Shown one piece after another: positions 23,979 through 34,765 of a stretch of DNA of 64,000 bases. The DNA is from Vibrio inusitatus. Its GTDB lineage: Bacteria > Pseudomonadota > Gammaproteobacteria > Enterobacterales > Vibrionaceae. How positions within the stretch are numbered: the first letter of the stretch is position 1; every line of letters begins with the position of its first letter. The notes beneath the pieces are model-generated. The model worked only from the letters and a program-made list of their open reading frames with translations. It did not search any database and had not been told where the DNA came from. The stretch lies in contig AP024878.1 in assembly GCA_024346935.1 (NCBI GenBank), positions 2,790,001 through 2,854,000 of the forward strand, read 5' to 3'. A program made the translations under genes and the position numbers.

Positions 23979-24073
23979 TCCTTGAGTGTCCTTTTCTACA
24001 CTATCTTTCTACTTAGTTTACAAATTCTATTCCTAGCTGGTAAGCATTTCCTGTAAATCGGCAAAACAAACCG

Positions 24074-24089
24074 ACGCAAACGTTTTCCT
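24074..24089 (+). promoter_or_regulatory. PurR operator of purEK
   Basis: ACGCAAACGTTTTCCT is a full-length match to the enteric PurR box ACGCAAACGTTTNCNT. It ends 16 bp before a perfect -10 box and covers the expected -35 position, so hypoxanthine/guanine-bound PurR would block RNA polymerase. Confidence 0.93.
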
Positions 24090-24105
24090 ATTCAAAAAAT
24101 AACCG

Positions 24106-24111
24106 TATAAT
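24106..24111 (+). promoter_or_regulatory. purEK promoter -10 box
   Basis: A perfect TATAAT at 24106-24111, 51 bp before the purE ATG. The -35 region (about 24083-24088) is weak and lies inside the PurR operator. Confidence 0.8.
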
Positions 24112-24162
24112 GCGCGCAAAATTGGTATTCAAAGCTCAACTAGTTAAATTAGGAGTCGTTAC

Positions 24163-24648
24163 ATGCAAGTCGGTATTATCATGGGTTCTAAGTCAGATTG
24201 GCCAACGATGAAGTTAGCCGCTGAGATGCTCGACCAATTCGGTGTTAGTTACGAAACTAAAGTTGTTTCAGCGCACCGTACTCCACAACTACTAGCAGAC
24301 TATGCAAATAGCGCCAAAGATCGCGGCATTAAGGTAATTATTGCAGGCGCAGGGGGTGCAGCTCACCTTCCAGGTATGTGTGCAGCATTTACTAGCCTCC
24401 CTGTTCTAGGTGTTCCTGTTCAATCTCGCGCTCTAAAAGGTATGGATTCTTTACTATCTATCGTGCAAATGCCAAAAGGCATTGCGGTAGGTACGCTTGC
24501 TATCGGTGAAGCAGGTGCAGCAAACTCGGGTATTCTTGCCGCACAGATCATCGGTACGCACGTTCCTGAAGTTATGGAAAAAGTAGAAGCTTTCCGTAAA
24601 GAACAAACCGATACTGTACTTGCTAATCCGAACCCAGCGGAGGATTAA
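24163..24648 (+). CDS. purE: N5-carboxyaminoimidazole ribonucleotide mutase PurE
   Basis: 161 residues, class I PurE. It moves the carboxyl group of N5-CAIR to give CAIR in purine synthesis. [10 protein letters not shown] (8-17) binds phosphate, SAHRTP (about 43-48) holds the catalytic histidine, and the [11 protein letters not shown] block closes the active site. PurE acts directly after PurK, whose GTG start is 4 bp downstream. Regulated by the PurR box upstream. Confidence 0.97.
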   Translation: MQVGIIMGSKSDWPTMKLAAEMLDQFGVSYETKVVSAHRTPQLLADYANSAKDRGIKVIIAGAGGAAHLPGMCAAFTSLPVLGVPVQSRALKGMDSLLSIVQMPKGIAVGTLAIGEAGAANSGILAAQIIGTHVPEVMEKVEAFRKEQTDTVLANPNPAED

Positions 24649-24652
24649 TACC

Positions 24653-25768
24653 GTGCAAGTTTTAGTTTTAGGTGCCGGACAGTTAGCTCGCATGATGGCG
24701 TTGGCTGCCGCCCCACTGAACATAAAAACCATCGCTTTTGATGTAAATAGCGAATCTATTGTTGAGCCTATCACTCAAACTAAGTTAGGTAGCGGGTTAC
24801 AAGCCGCTATAGAGCAAGCTGATGTCATCACAGCGGAGTTTGAGCATGTTCCACACCCAGTACTTGATGCTTGCCAGGCCAGTGGTAAGTTGCTACCAAG
24901 TGCAGAAGCAATAAAAACGGGTGGCGACCGCCGTATCGAGAAAACACTGCTTGATAAGGCAGGCGTTGCCAATGCTAAGTACTCTCTTATTCGCACGCGC
25001 CAAGACTTTGAAAACGCTATCAACTACGTGGGTTGCCCTATGGTGCTTAAAAGCACACTGGGTGGATACGATGGAAAAGGCCAGTGGCGTTTAAAAGACC
25101 AAACAGCAGTAGAAGCAGTATGGGCTGAAATGGAAGAGTGCATAGCTTCTTCTGAAGCGCAGGCGATTATTGCAGAAGAGTTCGTAGGATTTGATCGCGA
25201 AGTGTCTCTGATTGGTGCTAGAAACAAGCATGGTGAGATTGCGGTATACCCGCTAGCTGAAAATGTGCACACCGATGGTGTATTAAGTCTTTCTACTGCG
25301 ATCGACGAGCCTGAGCTTCAAACCCAAGCAAAACAAATGTTTACTGCAGTGGCTGAATGCTTAGATTATGTTGGCGTATTGGCCTTAGAGTTTTTTGACG
25401 TTCAAGGCAAATTGATGGTCAATGAGATCGCACCACGCGTTCACAACTCTGGTCATTGGACACAACAAGGCGCTGAAACCTGCCAGTTTGAAAACCATAT
25501 GCGCGCTGTGTGCGGCCTTCCTTTAGGAAGCACTAAAGCACTTCGTCCTACAGCAATGATAAACATTCTTGGCGAAGATACTCTTGCTGAAGAACTGCTA
25601 AGTATGAGCCAAGCTCACATTCATTGGTATGGTAAAGAGAAACGCCCAGGTCGTAAAATGGGGCACATCAATGTGTGTGGCAATGATCAAGCAAACCTAG
25701 AGCAACAACTACAATCTATTGCTCAGTGGCTTAACGCCGATGCGTTCCCAGCACTACACCAGAAGTAG
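24653..25768 (+). CDS. purK: N5-carboxyaminoimidazole ribonucleotide synthase PurK
   Basis: 371 residues from a GTG start at 24653; a GGAGG ribosome site in the end of purE and the family N-terminus ([10 protein letters not shown]) decide this start over an in-frame ATG 33 bases earlier. PurK is an ATP-grasp ligase that carboxylates AIR with bicarbonate. Key parts: the Rossmann-like N-terminus, [13 protein letters not shown] (ATP loop), and [14 protein letters not shown] with metal and substrate residues. A terminator follows. Confidence 0.96.
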   Translation: MQVLVLGAGQLARMMALAAAPLNIKTIAFDVNSESIVEPITQTKLGSGLQAAIEQADVITAEFEHVPHPVLDACQASGKLLPSAEAIKTGGDRRIEKTLLDKAGVANAKYSLIRTRQDFENAINYVGCPMVLKSTLGGYDGKGQWRLKDQTAVEAVWAEMEECIASSEAQAIIAEEFVGFDREVSLIGARNKHGEIAVYPLAENVHTDGVLSLSTAIDEPELQTQAKQMFTAVAECLDYVGVLALEFFDVQGKLMVNEIAPRVHNSGHWTQQGAETCQFENHMRAVCGLPLGSTKALRPTAMINILGEDTLAEELLSMSQAHIHWYGKEKRPGRKMGHINVCGNDQANLEQQLQSIAQWLNADAFPALHQK

Positions 25769-25782
25769 TCTGGAAAAAATGC

Positions 25783-25810
25783 AAAAAGGAGGCTAACGCC
25801 TCCTTTTTTA
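25783..25810 (+). terminator. Terminator after purEK, likely bidirectional
   Basis: A stem AAAAAGGAGGC/GCCTCCTTTTT with a TAAC loop and a T run, starting 14 bp after the purK stop. The A run on the other side lets it also serve the converging yrdD. Confidence 0.92.
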
Positions 25811-25836
25811 TTGCTACTGATTTATTAATGCTTACT

Positions 25837-26391
25837 TTATTGTTGCTTGGCCTGACACTTACGGCTTGCACACAACAAGCTACTTTTCTCACCGCTTGTC
25901 TTAACCACCAGCAACGTAAAGCCGCACTCTTGGCATGTCCCTTGTTTCGGTTCATTATTAATCGAGAATTGGCACTTAGGGTATTGGTCACACGCATAAA
26001 ACGCCTTGCCAAATCGCGACTTCCTCTCAATCAAATGCCCTTTTTTGCACTCCGGACAAGAAAAAGACTCAACACTGTGATCTTCAGGTTCATCCATACT
26101 GCCTACATAGTGACACTCAGGATAACTGGAGCAGCCAATAAACATACCGTAGCGACCTTGCCTTAACACAAGTTCATCACCACAATCTGGACAAGGCACA
26201 CCTAAGGGTTTAAGTATCTGCCCTGACGCCTGATGCAAGGGCTTGATATAGTCACAAGCGGGATATTGAGTGCAACCGAGAAATGCACCATGCTTTCCAT
26301 GGCGCATCTGCAAAGGACTAGCGCAGTTTGGGCAGTGTTGCTCTAGGGCATTCCCTTCAGAAGAGAAAAGCTGGTTGTTAATCTTATTCAT
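25837..26391 (-). CDS. yrdD: Topoisomerase C4 zinc-finger protein YrdD
   Basis: 184 residues from ATG 26391; the frame is open to 26463 but the downstream Met fits the E. coli YrdD length and avoids overlap with smg. It is built of C4 zinc ribbons like those at the C-terminus of topoisomerase I: CPNC...C...C, CPDC...C...C and CPEC...C...C units, plus a fourth incomplete CQEC unit at the end. It probably binds single-stranded DNA; the function is unknown. It is the last gene of dprA-smg-yrdD. Confidence 0.9.
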   Translation of the reverse strand: MNKINNQLFSSEGNALEQHCPNCASPLQMRHGKHGAFLGCTQYPACDYIKPLHQASGQILKPLGVPCPDCGDELVLRQGRYGMFIGCSSYPECHYVGSMDEPEDHSVESFSCPECKKGHLIERKSRFGKAFYACDQYPKCQFSINNEPKQGTCQECGFTLLVVKTSGEKSSLLCASRKCQAKQQ

Positions 26392-26398
26392 ATATGGA

Positions 26399-26872
26399 TT
26401 AATGCAAAATGCCGTGATCTGTCGAGTAAAGCAATTCTTCCATGGTGGTGTAGGCATTTTCATTGCCAGGTACGTTAAACAGTACCATCAAGATGATCCA
26501 TTTCAGGTCATCCAATTGCAAATCGGCGGTTTCTAATCCCATAACTCGGTCGATCACCATCTCACGCAATTCTGCACTCAACACGCCTATTTGCTCTAAA
26601 AACAAGATAAAGCCTCGGCAACGAGTATCAATTCTCTGCTGTTCTTGATCTGAATAGATACGAATTGATGTTGCTGAACTGGTCGCAATATTTTGGCTTG
26701 CATCTTCACTTTGCAAGGCAGCTAAGTCTTCCAGCCAATTTAGCGCTTTGTACACTTCATCTTGGCGAAAGCCAGCACGAAGGAGCTCTTGCTCAAGCTC
26801 ATCTTGATTGACGTTCAATTCATTCTCGCTATGAATGTACGTCTCAAACAGATACATAAGAATATCCATCAT
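26399..26872 (-). CDS. smg: Smg family protein (DUF494)
   Basis: 157 residues, the same length as E. coli Smg. The N-terminus [13 protein letters not shown] and the acidic C-terminal stretch [14 protein letters not shown] match closely. It is a helical cytoplasmic protein of unknown function, always next to dprA in enterics and vibrios; the gap to dprA here is 2 bp. The first of the two Met codons fits the homologue. Confidence 0.93.
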   Translation of the reverse strand: MMDILMYLFETYIHSENELNVNQDELEQELLRAGFRQDEVYKALNWLEDLAALQSEDASQNIATSSATSIRIYSDQEQQRIDTRCRGFILFLEQIGVLSAELREMVIDRVMGLETADLQLDDLKWIILMVLFNVPGNENAYTTMEELLYSTDHGILH

Positions 26873-26874
26873 AG

Positions 26875-28005
26875 TCAGCTCCCCCTTAATCTAATGTAAC
26901 CACCGACGACTGAAGCCACTATACCCTGTAGCTCCAGCTCTAATAACTGCATCATAACCTGATTTACGGGTAAATGGGTCCTTTCTGCTAAAAAATCAAC
27001 GGCCACTGGTCTCTCTCCTAGCAGATCCAGTATTGGCTGATTTCCTGCCTCAATTTGTCCCCTTTCTTCTTCCTTCTTAACTGGCAACGGCAAAGATAAA
27101 ACTGCCTTTTGTTGTATTGTAGAAGACCAGTTAACTAAGCCATTAATTTCATGAACAATATCGTGAACATCTCTCACTAATATTGCTCCATCACGAAGTA
27201 ATTGATTACACCCGGCCGCATTGGGGTTGAGTATCGACCCCGGAACAGCGTACACATCGCGTCCTTGTTCTAAGGCAAAACGGGCCGTTATCAAAGATCC
27301 ACTTTTTTTCGCAGCCTCAACCACCAGCACGCCAACGGACAAGCCACTAATTATTCTATTACGTCTTGGAAAGTTATACGATCTAGGTGGATAAAAAGGA
27401 GGGAACTCTGAAACAAGAGCGCCATTTTCTCTAATTCGCATTGCTAACGACTTGTGTTGCTTTGGGTACAAGAAATCAAAGCCGCTCCCTAATACTGCAA
27501 TAGTTCTGCCGTTCTGCTCTAAACAAGCTTGATGCGCATGACCATCCACCCCCAAAGCAAGACCGCTTGTGATTGTTACCCCTACATTAGTCAACTCTGA
27601 TGAAAACTGGCGAGTAATATACAAGCCATCTTGAGAGCTATTTCGACTACCGACGATACCCACTTGGGTCGAACACAATATTTCCACCTCTCCTTGCACA
27701 AACAGCGTCGGAGGAAAGCTAGGAATTTCCTTCAACAAAGGCGGATAATGGTCTTTGTCTTCAGCAGTGAGTAAATGATTACCATCTTTAGTTGCCCATT
27801 CTAAGCATTTATCAACATTTTGATTCGACTTGGCCGTTAAAAATCGCACCTGAGATTCGGTAAACTTGAGAGAGTACAGCTCCTTTTTTGAAAGAGATAA
27901 CAGCTCTTGTGGGGAAAGATACTCAAGAATTTTCTGCAGCCTAACTCCACTTAAACGAGGCGTCATACTAAGGGTAAGCCATGCTGTAATCTGTTGTTCT
28001 GTCAT
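26875..28005 (-). CDS. dprA: DNA-processing protein DprA (Smf)
   Basis: 376 residues from the Met at 28005, chosen because the spacing to the AWLTL block equals that of Vibrio homologues. DprA binds incoming single-stranded DNA during natural transformation and loads RecA. An N-terminal SAM-like helical part (1-70) is followed by the Rossmann-like domain with [27 protein letters not shown] and [12 protein letters not shown], and by a C-terminal winged-helix (about 315-370). It looks intact, in contrast to the frameshifted comM of this genome. Confidence 0.96.
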   Translation of the reverse strand: MTEQQITAWLTLSMTPRLSGVRLQKILEYLSPQELLSLSKKELYSLKFTESQVRFLTAKSNQNVDKCLEWATKDGNHLLTAEDKDHYPPLLKEIPSFPPTLFVQGEVEILCSTQVGIVGSRNSSQDGLYITRQFSSELTNVGVTITSGLALGVDGHAHQACLEQNGRTIAVLGSGFDFLYPKQHKSLAMRIRENGALVSEFPPFYPPRSYNFPRRNRIISGLSVGVLVVEAAKKSGSLITARFALEQGRDVYAVPGSILNPNAAGCNQLLRDGAILVRDVHDIVHEINGLVNWSSTIQQKAVLSLPLPVKKEEERGQIEAGNQPILDLLGERPVAVDFLAERTHLPVNQVMMQLLELELQGIVASVVGGYIRLRGS

Positions 28006-28114
28006 AGAGAATCTCATCGAAGTGGATTGGTGCTGTTATTTGAAGACCAAAATGACTAAAATTGTCACATATGGCTGAGATTCTTTCGGCGCAGTTCAAC
28101 TTTTTTGAGTGATT

Positions 28115-28627
28115 ATGTCTTTATTACATGTACTAACCTTCCCAGATGATCGTCTACGCACCGTTGCTAAACCGGTTGTGGACTTTACGCCAGAATTACA
28201 AACTCACATCGATGACATGATTGAGACTATGTACGCAGAAGAAGGCATTGGCCTAGCTTCTACACAAGTAGACGTACATAAACAAATCGTAGTTATTGAT
28301 CTTTCTGAGACACGCGAAGAGCCTTTGATTCTTATTAACCCAGAGATCACCGAGAAACGTGGTGAAGATGGAATCGAAGAGGGTTGCTTATCTGTTCCTG
28401 GTGCGCGCGCGCTTGTTTCTCGTGCAGCAGAAATCTCGGTCAAGGCTTTAAACCGAGAGGGTGAAGAATTCACCTTCGAAGCTGATGACCTGCTTGCTAT
28501 CTGTGTGCAGCATGAGCTTGACCACTTAGCGGGTAAACTTTTTGTTGACTATCTCTCTCCGCTAAAACGCAAGCGCATCAAAGATAAGCTAGAAAAAATT
28601 AAACGCTATAACGAGAAAAATCAGTAA
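28115..28627 (+). CDS. def: Peptide deformylase Def
   Basis: 170 residues from ATG 28115 (a GTG two codons earlier is less likely). Def removes the formyl group from nascent proteins. All three motifs are exact: GIGLAS (44-49), EEGCLS with metal ligand Cys91 (88-93), and QHELDH with ligands His133 and His137 and catalytic Glu134. It is followed by fmt, 13 bp away; the two enzymes act at opposite ends of the same formylation cycle. Confidence 0.97.
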   Translation: MSLLHVLTFPDDRLRTVAKPVVDFTPELQTHIDDMIETMYAEEGIGLASTQVDVHKQIVVIDLSETREEPLILINPEITEKRGEDGIEEGCLSVPGARALVSRAAEISVKALNREGEEFTFEADDLLAICVQHELDHLAGKLFVDYLSPLKRKRIKDKLEKIKRYNEKNQ

Positions 28628-28640
28628 CTAGGAGTTTGCA

Positions 28641-29588
28641 TTGAGCAAAGCACTAAAGATCGTATTTGCAGGTACTCCAGATTTCGCCGCCGACCATTTG
28701 TCGGCGTTGTTATCTTCGGAGCATGAAGTTATCGCTGTTTATTCAACACCTGATAAACCTGCTGGCCGAGGCAAAAAGCTAACAGCAAGCCCTGTTAAAA
28801 ACCTCGCTGTCGAACATGACATTCCAGTTTATCAGCCAGAAAACTTCAAATCTGATGAAGCTAAACAACAGCTAGTAGACCTTGATGCAGACATCATGGT
28901 AGTTGTGGCTTACGGGCTACTGTTACCTAAACCGGTTCTAGATACTCCAAAACTAGGTTGTATCAATGTTCATGGTTCAATCCTCCCTCGCTGGCGCGGT
29001 GCAGCTCCAATTCAACGCTCAATTTGGGCTGGAGATGCAGAGACTGGCGTTACCATCATGCAGATGGATGTAGGACTAGATACTGGTGATATGCTGCATA
29101 TTGCTACCCTACCTATCGAGCCAGAAGATACCAGCGCTGCGCTTTATCACAAACTGGCTAAGTTGGGTCCTGTTGCCCTTGTAGAGTGCCTTTCTTCTAT
29201 TGCAGAAGGGACCGCAGTTCCAGTTAAGCAAGATGATGCCTTATCAAACTATGCTAAGAAACTCAGCAAAGAAGAAGCACAGCTAGATTGGACTAAAGAT
29301 GCCAACGTGCTTGAGCGTGAAATCCGCGCGTTCAATCCTTGGCCGATGAGCTACTTCTCAATTGGCGATAAAAATATCAAGGTATGGGAAGCAAGTGTTG
29401 ATGCTACGCCATGCTCTAAAGAAGCTGGCACCATCGTCAAAGCAGACAAAACGGGTATTCAAATAGCGACCGGGAAAGGCAGTTTAGTTTTGGAACAAAT
29501 TCAGGTTCCAGGCAAAAAAGCTATGTCCGTTGGTGACGTACTCAACTCTCGAGCAGACTGGTTCTCAGTAGGGACCCAACTAGCTTAA
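28641..29588 (+). CDS. fmt: Methionyl-tRNA formyltransferase Fmt
   Basis: 315 residues from a TTG start at 28641, supported by an AGGAG site six bases upstream. Fmt formylates initiator Met-tRNA with 10-formyl-THF. Catalytic Asn109, His111 (INVHGS) and Asp147 (GLDTGD) are present, with [11 protein letters not shown] after them; the C-terminal tRNA-binding barrel covers about 205-310. It is coupled to def. A strong hairpin separates it from rsmB. Confidence 0.97.
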   Translation: MSKALKIVFAGTPDFAADHLSALLSSEHEVIAVYSTPDKPAGRGKKLTASPVKNLAVEHDIPVYQPENFKSDEAKQQLVDLDADIMVVVAYGLLLPKPVLDTPKLGCINVHGSILPRWRGAAPIQRSIWAGDAETGVTIMQMDVGLDTGDMLHIATLPIEPEDTSAALYHKLAKLGPVALVECLSSIAEGTAVPVKQDDALSNYAKKLSKEEAQLDWTKDANVLEREIRAFNPWPMSYFSIGDKNIKVWEASVDATPCSKEAGTIVKADKTGIQIATGKGSLVLEQIQVPGKKAMSVGDVLNSRADWFSVGTQLA

Positions 29589-29597
29589 ACCACTACT

Positions 29598-29620
29598 AAG
29601 GCTTGAGGTTCTCAAGCCTT
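29598..29620 (+). terminator. Perfect hairpin between fmt and rsmB
   Basis: AAGGCTTGAG and CTCAAGCCTT form a perfect 10-bp stem around a GTT loop, 10 bp after the fmt stop. The following ACTCTTGTT is a poor T tract, so this could be a weak terminator, an RNA-stabilising or processing hairpin, or an attenuator for rsmB-trkA-trkH. Confidence 0.6.
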
Positions 29621-29640
29621 ACTCTTGTTAGGAAACACCT

Positions 29641-30930
29641 ATGAATGTACGCGCCGCCGCAGCCACTGTGCTGTTCCAAGTTGTAGACAAGGGGTACTCA
29701 CTCTCCAGTGCTTTGCCTGCTGCACAATCTAACCTGAAGCCTCGTGACCACGCACTCCTACAAGAGATTTGCTACGGTTGTCTGCGCTACCTACCTAGAT
29801 TAGAGACCATAGTTAACGAACTAATGGAAAAACCTCTAAAGGGCAAGCAACGTGTATTCCACCATTTGATGTTGGTGGGTATCTACCAACTCAGCTTTAT
29901 GCGTACCGCCGATCATGCCGCAGTCGCTGAAACTGTTGAAGCATGCCAGTCGTTAAAGGGACATAAGCTTAAAGGCTTAGTCAATGCTGTGCTACGAAAC
30001 TACCAGCGCAACCAACAGCGACTCGATGAGTTATCGGTCAAGCACGATGCGGGTAAATACGGACACCCAAGCTGGCTGCTAAAGCTACTTCGTGAGGCAT
30101 ACCCGAACGATTGGGAATCTATTGTTGAAGCTAATAACACGAAAGCCCCTATGTGGCTGCGTGTGAACAGCAAGCACCATACTCGCGATGAATATCTAAA
30201 ACTGCTAGAAGCTGAAGAGATTGAGGCAGAAACTCACCCTCAAGCTCGCCATGCGTTGCGTCTGCTAAAAGCATGCGATGTAAACAAGCTTCCTGGATTC
30301 GATCAAGGCTGGGTATCGGTGCAAGACGCGGCAGCGCAGTTGTCACTGGAATACCTACAGCCAAAAGATGGCGAATTGATTCTTGATTGCTGTGCCGCTC
30401 CTGGGGGTAAAACTGCTCATATCCTTGAGAACACAACTGATAGCCAAGTTGTGGCAATTGACGCTGATGAACAACGTCTTGATCGCGTTTATCAAAACCT
30501 CGACCGCTTAGGTCTTGATGCCAAAGTACTTTGTGCTGATGCTCGTTACCCTGAAGAGTGGTGGACAGGCGAGCAGTTCGACCGAATCCTACTTGACGCA
30601 CCGTGTTCAGCGATAGGTGTTATTCGTCGTCACCCAGATATCAAATGGCTAAGACGCGCCGATGACTTACCTGCTTTGTCCCAACTACAAAGTGAGATTT
30701 TGGATGCTATGTGGCAGCAACTGAAACAAGGCGGAACCTTAGTTTACGCAACATGCTCCATCTCTCCGATTGAAAACAAAGAGCAAGTACTGGCATTCTT
30801 AGCCCGCACAGATGACGCAGAACTCATTGATAGCGATCCAAGCAATCCCGGTCGACAAATTTTGCCAGGAGAGCACAATATGGACGGCTTTTATTATGCG
30901 GTTCTGCAAAAGCGAACTAAATTAAACTAA
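29641..30930 (+). CDS. rsmB: 16S rRNA m5C967 methyltransferase RsmB
   Basis: 429 residues. RsmB methylates C967 of 16S rRNA. The N-terminal NusB-like RNA-binding domain (about 1-140) is followed by a SAM domain with CAAPGGKT (251-258), DAPCSA with Cys322 that aids release, and ATCS with nucleophile Cys372. The fmt-rsmB-trkA order is the same as in E. coli. TrkA follows 27 bp downstream. Confidence 0.97.
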   Translation: MNVRAAAATVLFQVVDKGYSLSSALPAAQSNLKPRDHALLQEICYGCLRYLPRLETIVNELMEKPLKGKQRVFHHLMLVGIYQLSFMRTADHAAVAETVEACQSLKGHKLKGLVNAVLRNYQRNQQRLDELSVKHDAGKYGHPSWLLKLLREAYPNDWESIVEANNTKAPMWLRVNSKHHTRDEYLKLLEAEEIEAETHPQARHALRLLKACDVNKLPGFDQGWVSVQDAAAQLSLEYLQPKDGELILDCCAAPGGKTAHILENTTDSQVVAIDADEQRLDRVYQNLDRLGLDAKVLCADARYPEEWWTGEQFDRILLDAPCSAIGVIRRHPDIKWLRRADDLPALSQLQSEILDAMWQQLKQGGTLVYATCSISPIENKEQVLAFLARTDDAELIDSDPSNPGRQILPGEHNMDGFYYAVLQKRTKLN

Positions 30931-30957
30931 GTCCTGCTGTATATAGGGAAATAATCG

Positions 30958-32334
30958 ATGAAAATCATAATCTTGGGTGCTGGTCAGGTAGGCGGCACTC
31001 TTGCAGAGAATCTCGTGGGCGAAAATAACGATATCACTGTCGTAGATACCAATAGTCGCCGCCTGAGAGAGCTACAGGACAAGTATGATCTGCGAGTCGT
31101 CAATGGTGCAGCAAGTCACCCTGACACCCTAAGAGAAGCTGGCGCACAAGACGCAGACATGTTGGTGGCGGTAACGAACGCCGATGAAACCAATATGGCG
31201 GCATGCCAAGTGGCTTTTACCTTATTCAATACGCCTAACAGAATCGCTCGTATTCGTTCACCTGAATATTTGGCAGAGAAAGACTCTCTCTTTAAGTCGG
31301 GGGCGATTCCAGTGGATCACCTGATTGCTCCAGAAGAGTTAGTCACTGGCTATATTGAACGCCTTATTCAATACCCAGGGGCATTACAGGTTGTTAGCTT
31401 TGCCGAAGAAAAGGTTAGTCTAGTAGCAGTTAAAGCCTTTTATGGTGGCCCACTAGTAGGTAATGCCATTTCCGCTTTGCGTGAGCACATGCCACACATC
31501 GACACGCGCGTGGCGGCAATTTTCCGTCAAGGACGAGCCATTAGACCTCAAGGTACCACCATCATTGAAGCCGATGATGAGGTGTTCTTTGTTGCAGCCA
31601 GTAATGATATTCGCTCTGTAATGAGTGAATTACAGAGACTGGAAAAACAGTACCGAAAAATCATGATCGTCGGTGGTGGTAATATTGGTGCAGGATTGGC
31701 GAAACGTCTTGAACGTAATTATTCAGTCAAACTGATTGAGCGCAGTCTTGAGCGGGCAGAGATGCTCTCCGAAGAACTAGACAACACTATTGTGCTGTGT
31801 GGTGATGCAGCAGACAAAGAATTGCTGTACGAAGAGAACATTGAAGAGATGGATGTGTTCATCGCTTTAACCAATGAAGACGAAACCAATATCATGTCAG
31901 CCATGCTAGCAAAAAGCCTCAACGCTAGAAAGGTAATGGTTTTGATTCAGCGCGGAGCCTATGTTGACCTTGTGCAGGGTGGCGATATTGACGTTGCTAT
32001 TTCCCCTCAGCAAGCGACTATTTCTGCGCTGCTTACCCATGTTCGTAGAGCTGATATTGTTAACGTGTCTTCCTTACGCAGAGGCGCAGCAGAAGCGATC
32101 GAAGCCATCGCTCATGGCGATGAAAATACTTCGAAGGTTGTAGGCAGAGCTGTTGGAGATCTTAAGTTGCCACCAGGGACTACTATTGGCGCTATTGTTC
32201 GTGGGGAAGAGGTGTTAATTGCACATGATCGAACCATGATTGAGCAAGATGATCACGTAGTGATGTTCTTAGTCGATAAAAAGTACGTGCCTGACGTTGA
32301 AACCTTGTTCCAACCAAGCCCGTTCTTCCTGTAG
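30958..32334 (+). CDS. trkA: Trk potassium system peripheral protein TrkA
   Basis: 458 residues with two RCK repeats. Each has a Rossmann NAD site ([13 protein letters not shown] at 7-19, [13 protein letters not shown] near 239-251) and a TrkA-C domain. It binds NAD(H) and ATP/ADP on the cytoplasmic side and gates the TrkH K+ channel. The TrkH gene follows after 12 bp, unlike E. coli where the two are apart, so both gate and channel are made from one transcript here. Confidence 0.97.
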   Translation: MKIIILGAGQVGGTLAENLVGENNDITVVDTNSRRLRELQDKYDLRVVNGAASHPDTLREAGAQDADMLVAVTNADETNMAACQVAFTLFNTPNRIARIRSPEYLAEKDSLFKSGAIPVDHLIAPEELVTGYIERLIQYPGALQVVSFAEEKVSLVAVKAFYGGPLVGNAISALREHMPHIDTRVAAIFRQGRAIRPQGTTIIEADDEVFFVAASNDIRSVMSELQRLEKQYRKIMIVGGGNIGAGLAKRLERNYSVKLIERSLERAEMLSEELDNTIVLCGDAADKELLYEENIEEMDVFIALTNEDETNIMSAMLAKSLNARKVMVLIQRGAYVDLVQGGDIDVAISPQQATISALLTHVRRADIVNVSSLRRGAAEAIEAIAHGDENTSKVVGRAVGDLKLPPGTTIGAIVRGEEVLIAHDRTMIEQDDHVVMFLVDKKYVPDVETLFQPSPFFL

Positions 32335-32346
32335 GTCAGGCTTCCG

Positions 32347-33792
32347 ATGGTAAATGTACGACCGATACTATTCGTTCTTGGGCTAGTTTTATCAAAGCTA
32401 GCTCTGTTCATGTATCCACCCACTATTCTGGCGATTTTTAATCCTGGCAGTGGTTTTGTTGAATTTGCCCAAGCGGTTGCTATCACCCACTTAGTCTCAT
32501 TCATTTGCTTAAGTTTCGGACGTACTAAACACTTTAAACTTAATGTCAGAGATGTATTCCTTGTCACCACTCTAGTTTGGGTTGTGAGTACCGTCTTTGC
32601 CGCTTTGCCATTTGTATTCATCAACCACATCAGCTTCACTGATGCCTATTTTGAAACTATGTCGGGTATTACCACCACAGGTTCTACTGTACTCAGTGGT
32701 CTTGATGATATGTCCCACAGCATCCTACTGTGGCGCTCACTATTGCAGTGGTTAGGTGGTATTGGTTTTATTGTCATGGGCGTAGCGATCTTACCAATGT
32801 TAAACGTTGGGGGGATGCGCTTATTCCAGACTGAATCCTCAGACTGGTCAGATAAGAGTTCACCGCGAGTCAAAAGCGTAGCGAAAAATATTGTCGTTGT
32901 TTACCTCGGTCTCACCCTTGCCTGTTTCGCTAGTTACATGGCAACTGGAATGACGCCTTTTGAGGCAATCAATCATGCCTTTACCACCATTTCTACAGGT
33001 GGATACTCAACGTCTGATGGTTCAATGAACCACTTCTCTCATCAAACACAATGGTTCTCGACCTTATTTATGTTTTTGGGTGGGTTACCATTTTTGTTAT
33101 TCGTGGCGGCTTATAGAAAACAATCACTATCGGCCTTAACCAAAGATGCTCAGGTAATTGGTTTCTTTAAGTTATTTATGGTAGCCAGCTTAGCGATTAC
33201 CGCATGGTTGGTGCTGAGAGATCATTATGAAGTAAGTGATGCGCTTAGAGTTTCTATGTTCAATGTGGTTTCCGTACTAACAACCACAGGGTTTGGTTTG
33301 GAGGACTTTACTGCTTGGGGCACATTAACCACTGTATTATTTACGTTTCTTCTGATGATGGGTGCTTGTTCTGGCTCTACGGCAGGTGGAATCAAGGTCT
33401 TTCGTTTCCAGATAGCCCTCACTTTGCTGAAAATACAAATGATGAAGCTGATTCATCCTTCCGGTGTATTCGTGCAACGCTACAATAAACGTCGCGTCAA
33501 TGACGATATCATTCGCTCTATTGTCGCTTTTAGCCTTACATTCTTTGCAACTGTTCTTATCGTTGCTGCGGGCTTAAGTGCAATGGATTTAGACGCGATC
33601 ACCAGCTTATCAGGGGCCATAACAGCAGTGGCAAACGTCGGCCCCGGCATGGGCTCAGTCATTGGCCCAACCGGAAATTTCTCATCATTGCCTGATGCAG
33701 CAAAGTGGCTATTAAGCTTTGGTATGCTACTCGGCCGCTTAGAAATTTTAACGATACTAGTGCTGTTCCTGCCAGCGTTTTGGAGGCGCTAA
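32347..33792 (+). CDS. trkH: Trk potassium channel subunit TrkH
   Basis: 481 residues, many membrane spans with four pore-loop repeats. The selectivity-filter glycine segments are visible: TTTGST (near 117), STGGYS (near 218), TTTGFG (near 314) and NVGPG (near 431). This is the family of the Vibrio parahaemolyticus TrkH crystal structure. It imports K+ together with TrkA. The last four bases overlap the end of the convergent Spo0M-like gene. Confidence 0.96.
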   Translation: MVNVRPILFVLGLVLSKLALFMYPPTILAIFNPGSGFVEFAQAVAITHLVSFICLSFGRTKHFKLNVRDVFLVTTLVWVVSTVFAALPFVFINHISFTDAYFETMSGITTTGSTVLSGLDDMSHSILLWRSLLQWLGGIGFIVMGVAILPMLNVGGMRLFQTESSDWSDKSSPRVKSVAKNIVVVYLGLTLACFASYMATGMTPFEAINHAFTTISTGGYSTSDGSMNHFSHQTQWFSTLFMFLGGLPFLLFVAAYRKQSLSALTKDAQVIGFFKLFMVASLAITAWLVLRDHYEVSDALRVSMFNVVSVLTTTGFGLEDFTAWGTLTTVLFTFLLMMGACSGSTAGGIKVFRFQIALTLLKIQMMKLIHPSGVFVQRYNKRRVNDDIIRSIVAFSLTFFATVLIVAAGLSAMDLDAITSLSGAITAVANVGPGMGSVIGPTGNFSSLPDAAKWLLSFGMLLGRLEILTILVLFLPAFWRR

Positions 33793-34595
33793 CCTTGTTT
33801 TACTTTAAACAAATCCGTTAGGTAATCTACCACCTGTTGCGCGGCTTGCTCGCAAGTCAATTCATTGGACAGTGACAGGTAGCAATTCAGCTCGGATGAA
33901 CCTAGTAAATTTGATAAAAGCCCATCAAAACCCTTCTTCTGACGATCTATCTCAAACCATAATTGAAGATGCTGTTTATCGCGGTAGGCTATGATTTCAA
34001 CCTCACGCCAAGTGCCGTGGAATAAACCCGTTGTTGGAACAAATTCAAACTCTTGTACAAAGGGCATTTCAAACCCTTTTGCCGCCTCACACTCAACTTG
34101 GCGAATGCGTAGTCCCAGTTCTTCAAGCTCAGAAAAGATCTTATCCATGACCGGATCTGGACGAACCGTCAGCATATCTTTATCGGTAGGATCGATTGCA
34201 AGGTCGATATCTAGAGCCGTTTCAAGCCACACCCTAGAATCGCCAATCGTCAGCGGAGTGTTAAATGGAACAGTAAGCTCAATATCAAAAGTACGCTCCT
34301 CTGATGGGTGGATAGTAAATGAGTATGGAAGCTCCCATTTATCCAATACGTAATTTTGCGGTACGCGACGCTTGAGCGCGCCTTCGCTATGCGGTTGGCG
34401 TTCCTCTCTTTCCGTGATGTAACGGCAACACAATTTCAAATCTATATGATCAATATGCTGCTCTGTAGCACCACCATAAACATGGATGATGACTCTTACA
34501 GTATCACCAGGAATCAAGGTTTCTTGCTGGAGCACAGCATCTACCTTGGCAGAACCAATACCAAAGCTAGCCAGTGTTTTCTTAAAAAATGACAT
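33789..34595 (-). CDS. Spo0M (sporulation-control) family protein
   Basis: 268 residues from the Met at 34595 (MSFFKKTLASFGIG); a further in-frame upstream start at 34613 is less likely. The N-terminal half has an arrestin-like beta-sandwich pattern (VDAVL...L.PGD.V.V.IHVYGG, then WELPYSF and FDIELTVPF), the hallmark of Spo0M. In Bacillus Spo0M tunes sporulation and cytoskeletal functions; in non-sporulating Vibrio its role is unknown. No membrane segment or signal peptide. It converges on trkH with a 4-bp overlap. Confidence 0.88.
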   Translation of the reverse strand: MSFFKKTLASFGIGSAKVDAVLQQETLIPGDTVRVIIHVYGGATEQHIDHIDLKLCCRYITEREERQPHSEGALKRRVPQNYVLDKWELPYSFTIHPSEERTFDIELTVPFNTPLTIGDSRVWLETALDIDLAIDPTDKDMLTVRPDPVMDKIFSELEELGLRIRQVECEAAKGFEMPFVQEFEFVPTTGLFHGTWREVEIIAYRDKQHLQLWFEIDRQKKGFDGLLSNLLGSSELNCYLSLSNELTCEQAAQQVVDYLTDLFKVKQG

Positions 34596-34765
34596 GCTTG
34601 ACCTCTCAAACAATACGACTCTATTTATACTGGCTCAAAAACCTTCTATAACCAAAATCATTTATGCTCTTTTTGAACCCAACTCAACAAAACACGACAA
34701 TTCATTGCATCAAAAAATAGAACATTTATTGTTCAGCTACTAATGTTATCTGGTACGATATCTCA

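Noticed and set aside
25828..26166. Plus-strand ORF with a lipobox-like start (LTLTACTQQ) over yrdD
   Set aside because: It is antisense to the zinc-ribbon gene, whose repeated CxxC pattern is clearly the real frame.
30149..30601. 150-codon open frame on the minus strand inside rsmB
   Set aside because: It lies fully antisense to a conserved gene, has no ribosome site and no recognisable protein pattern.
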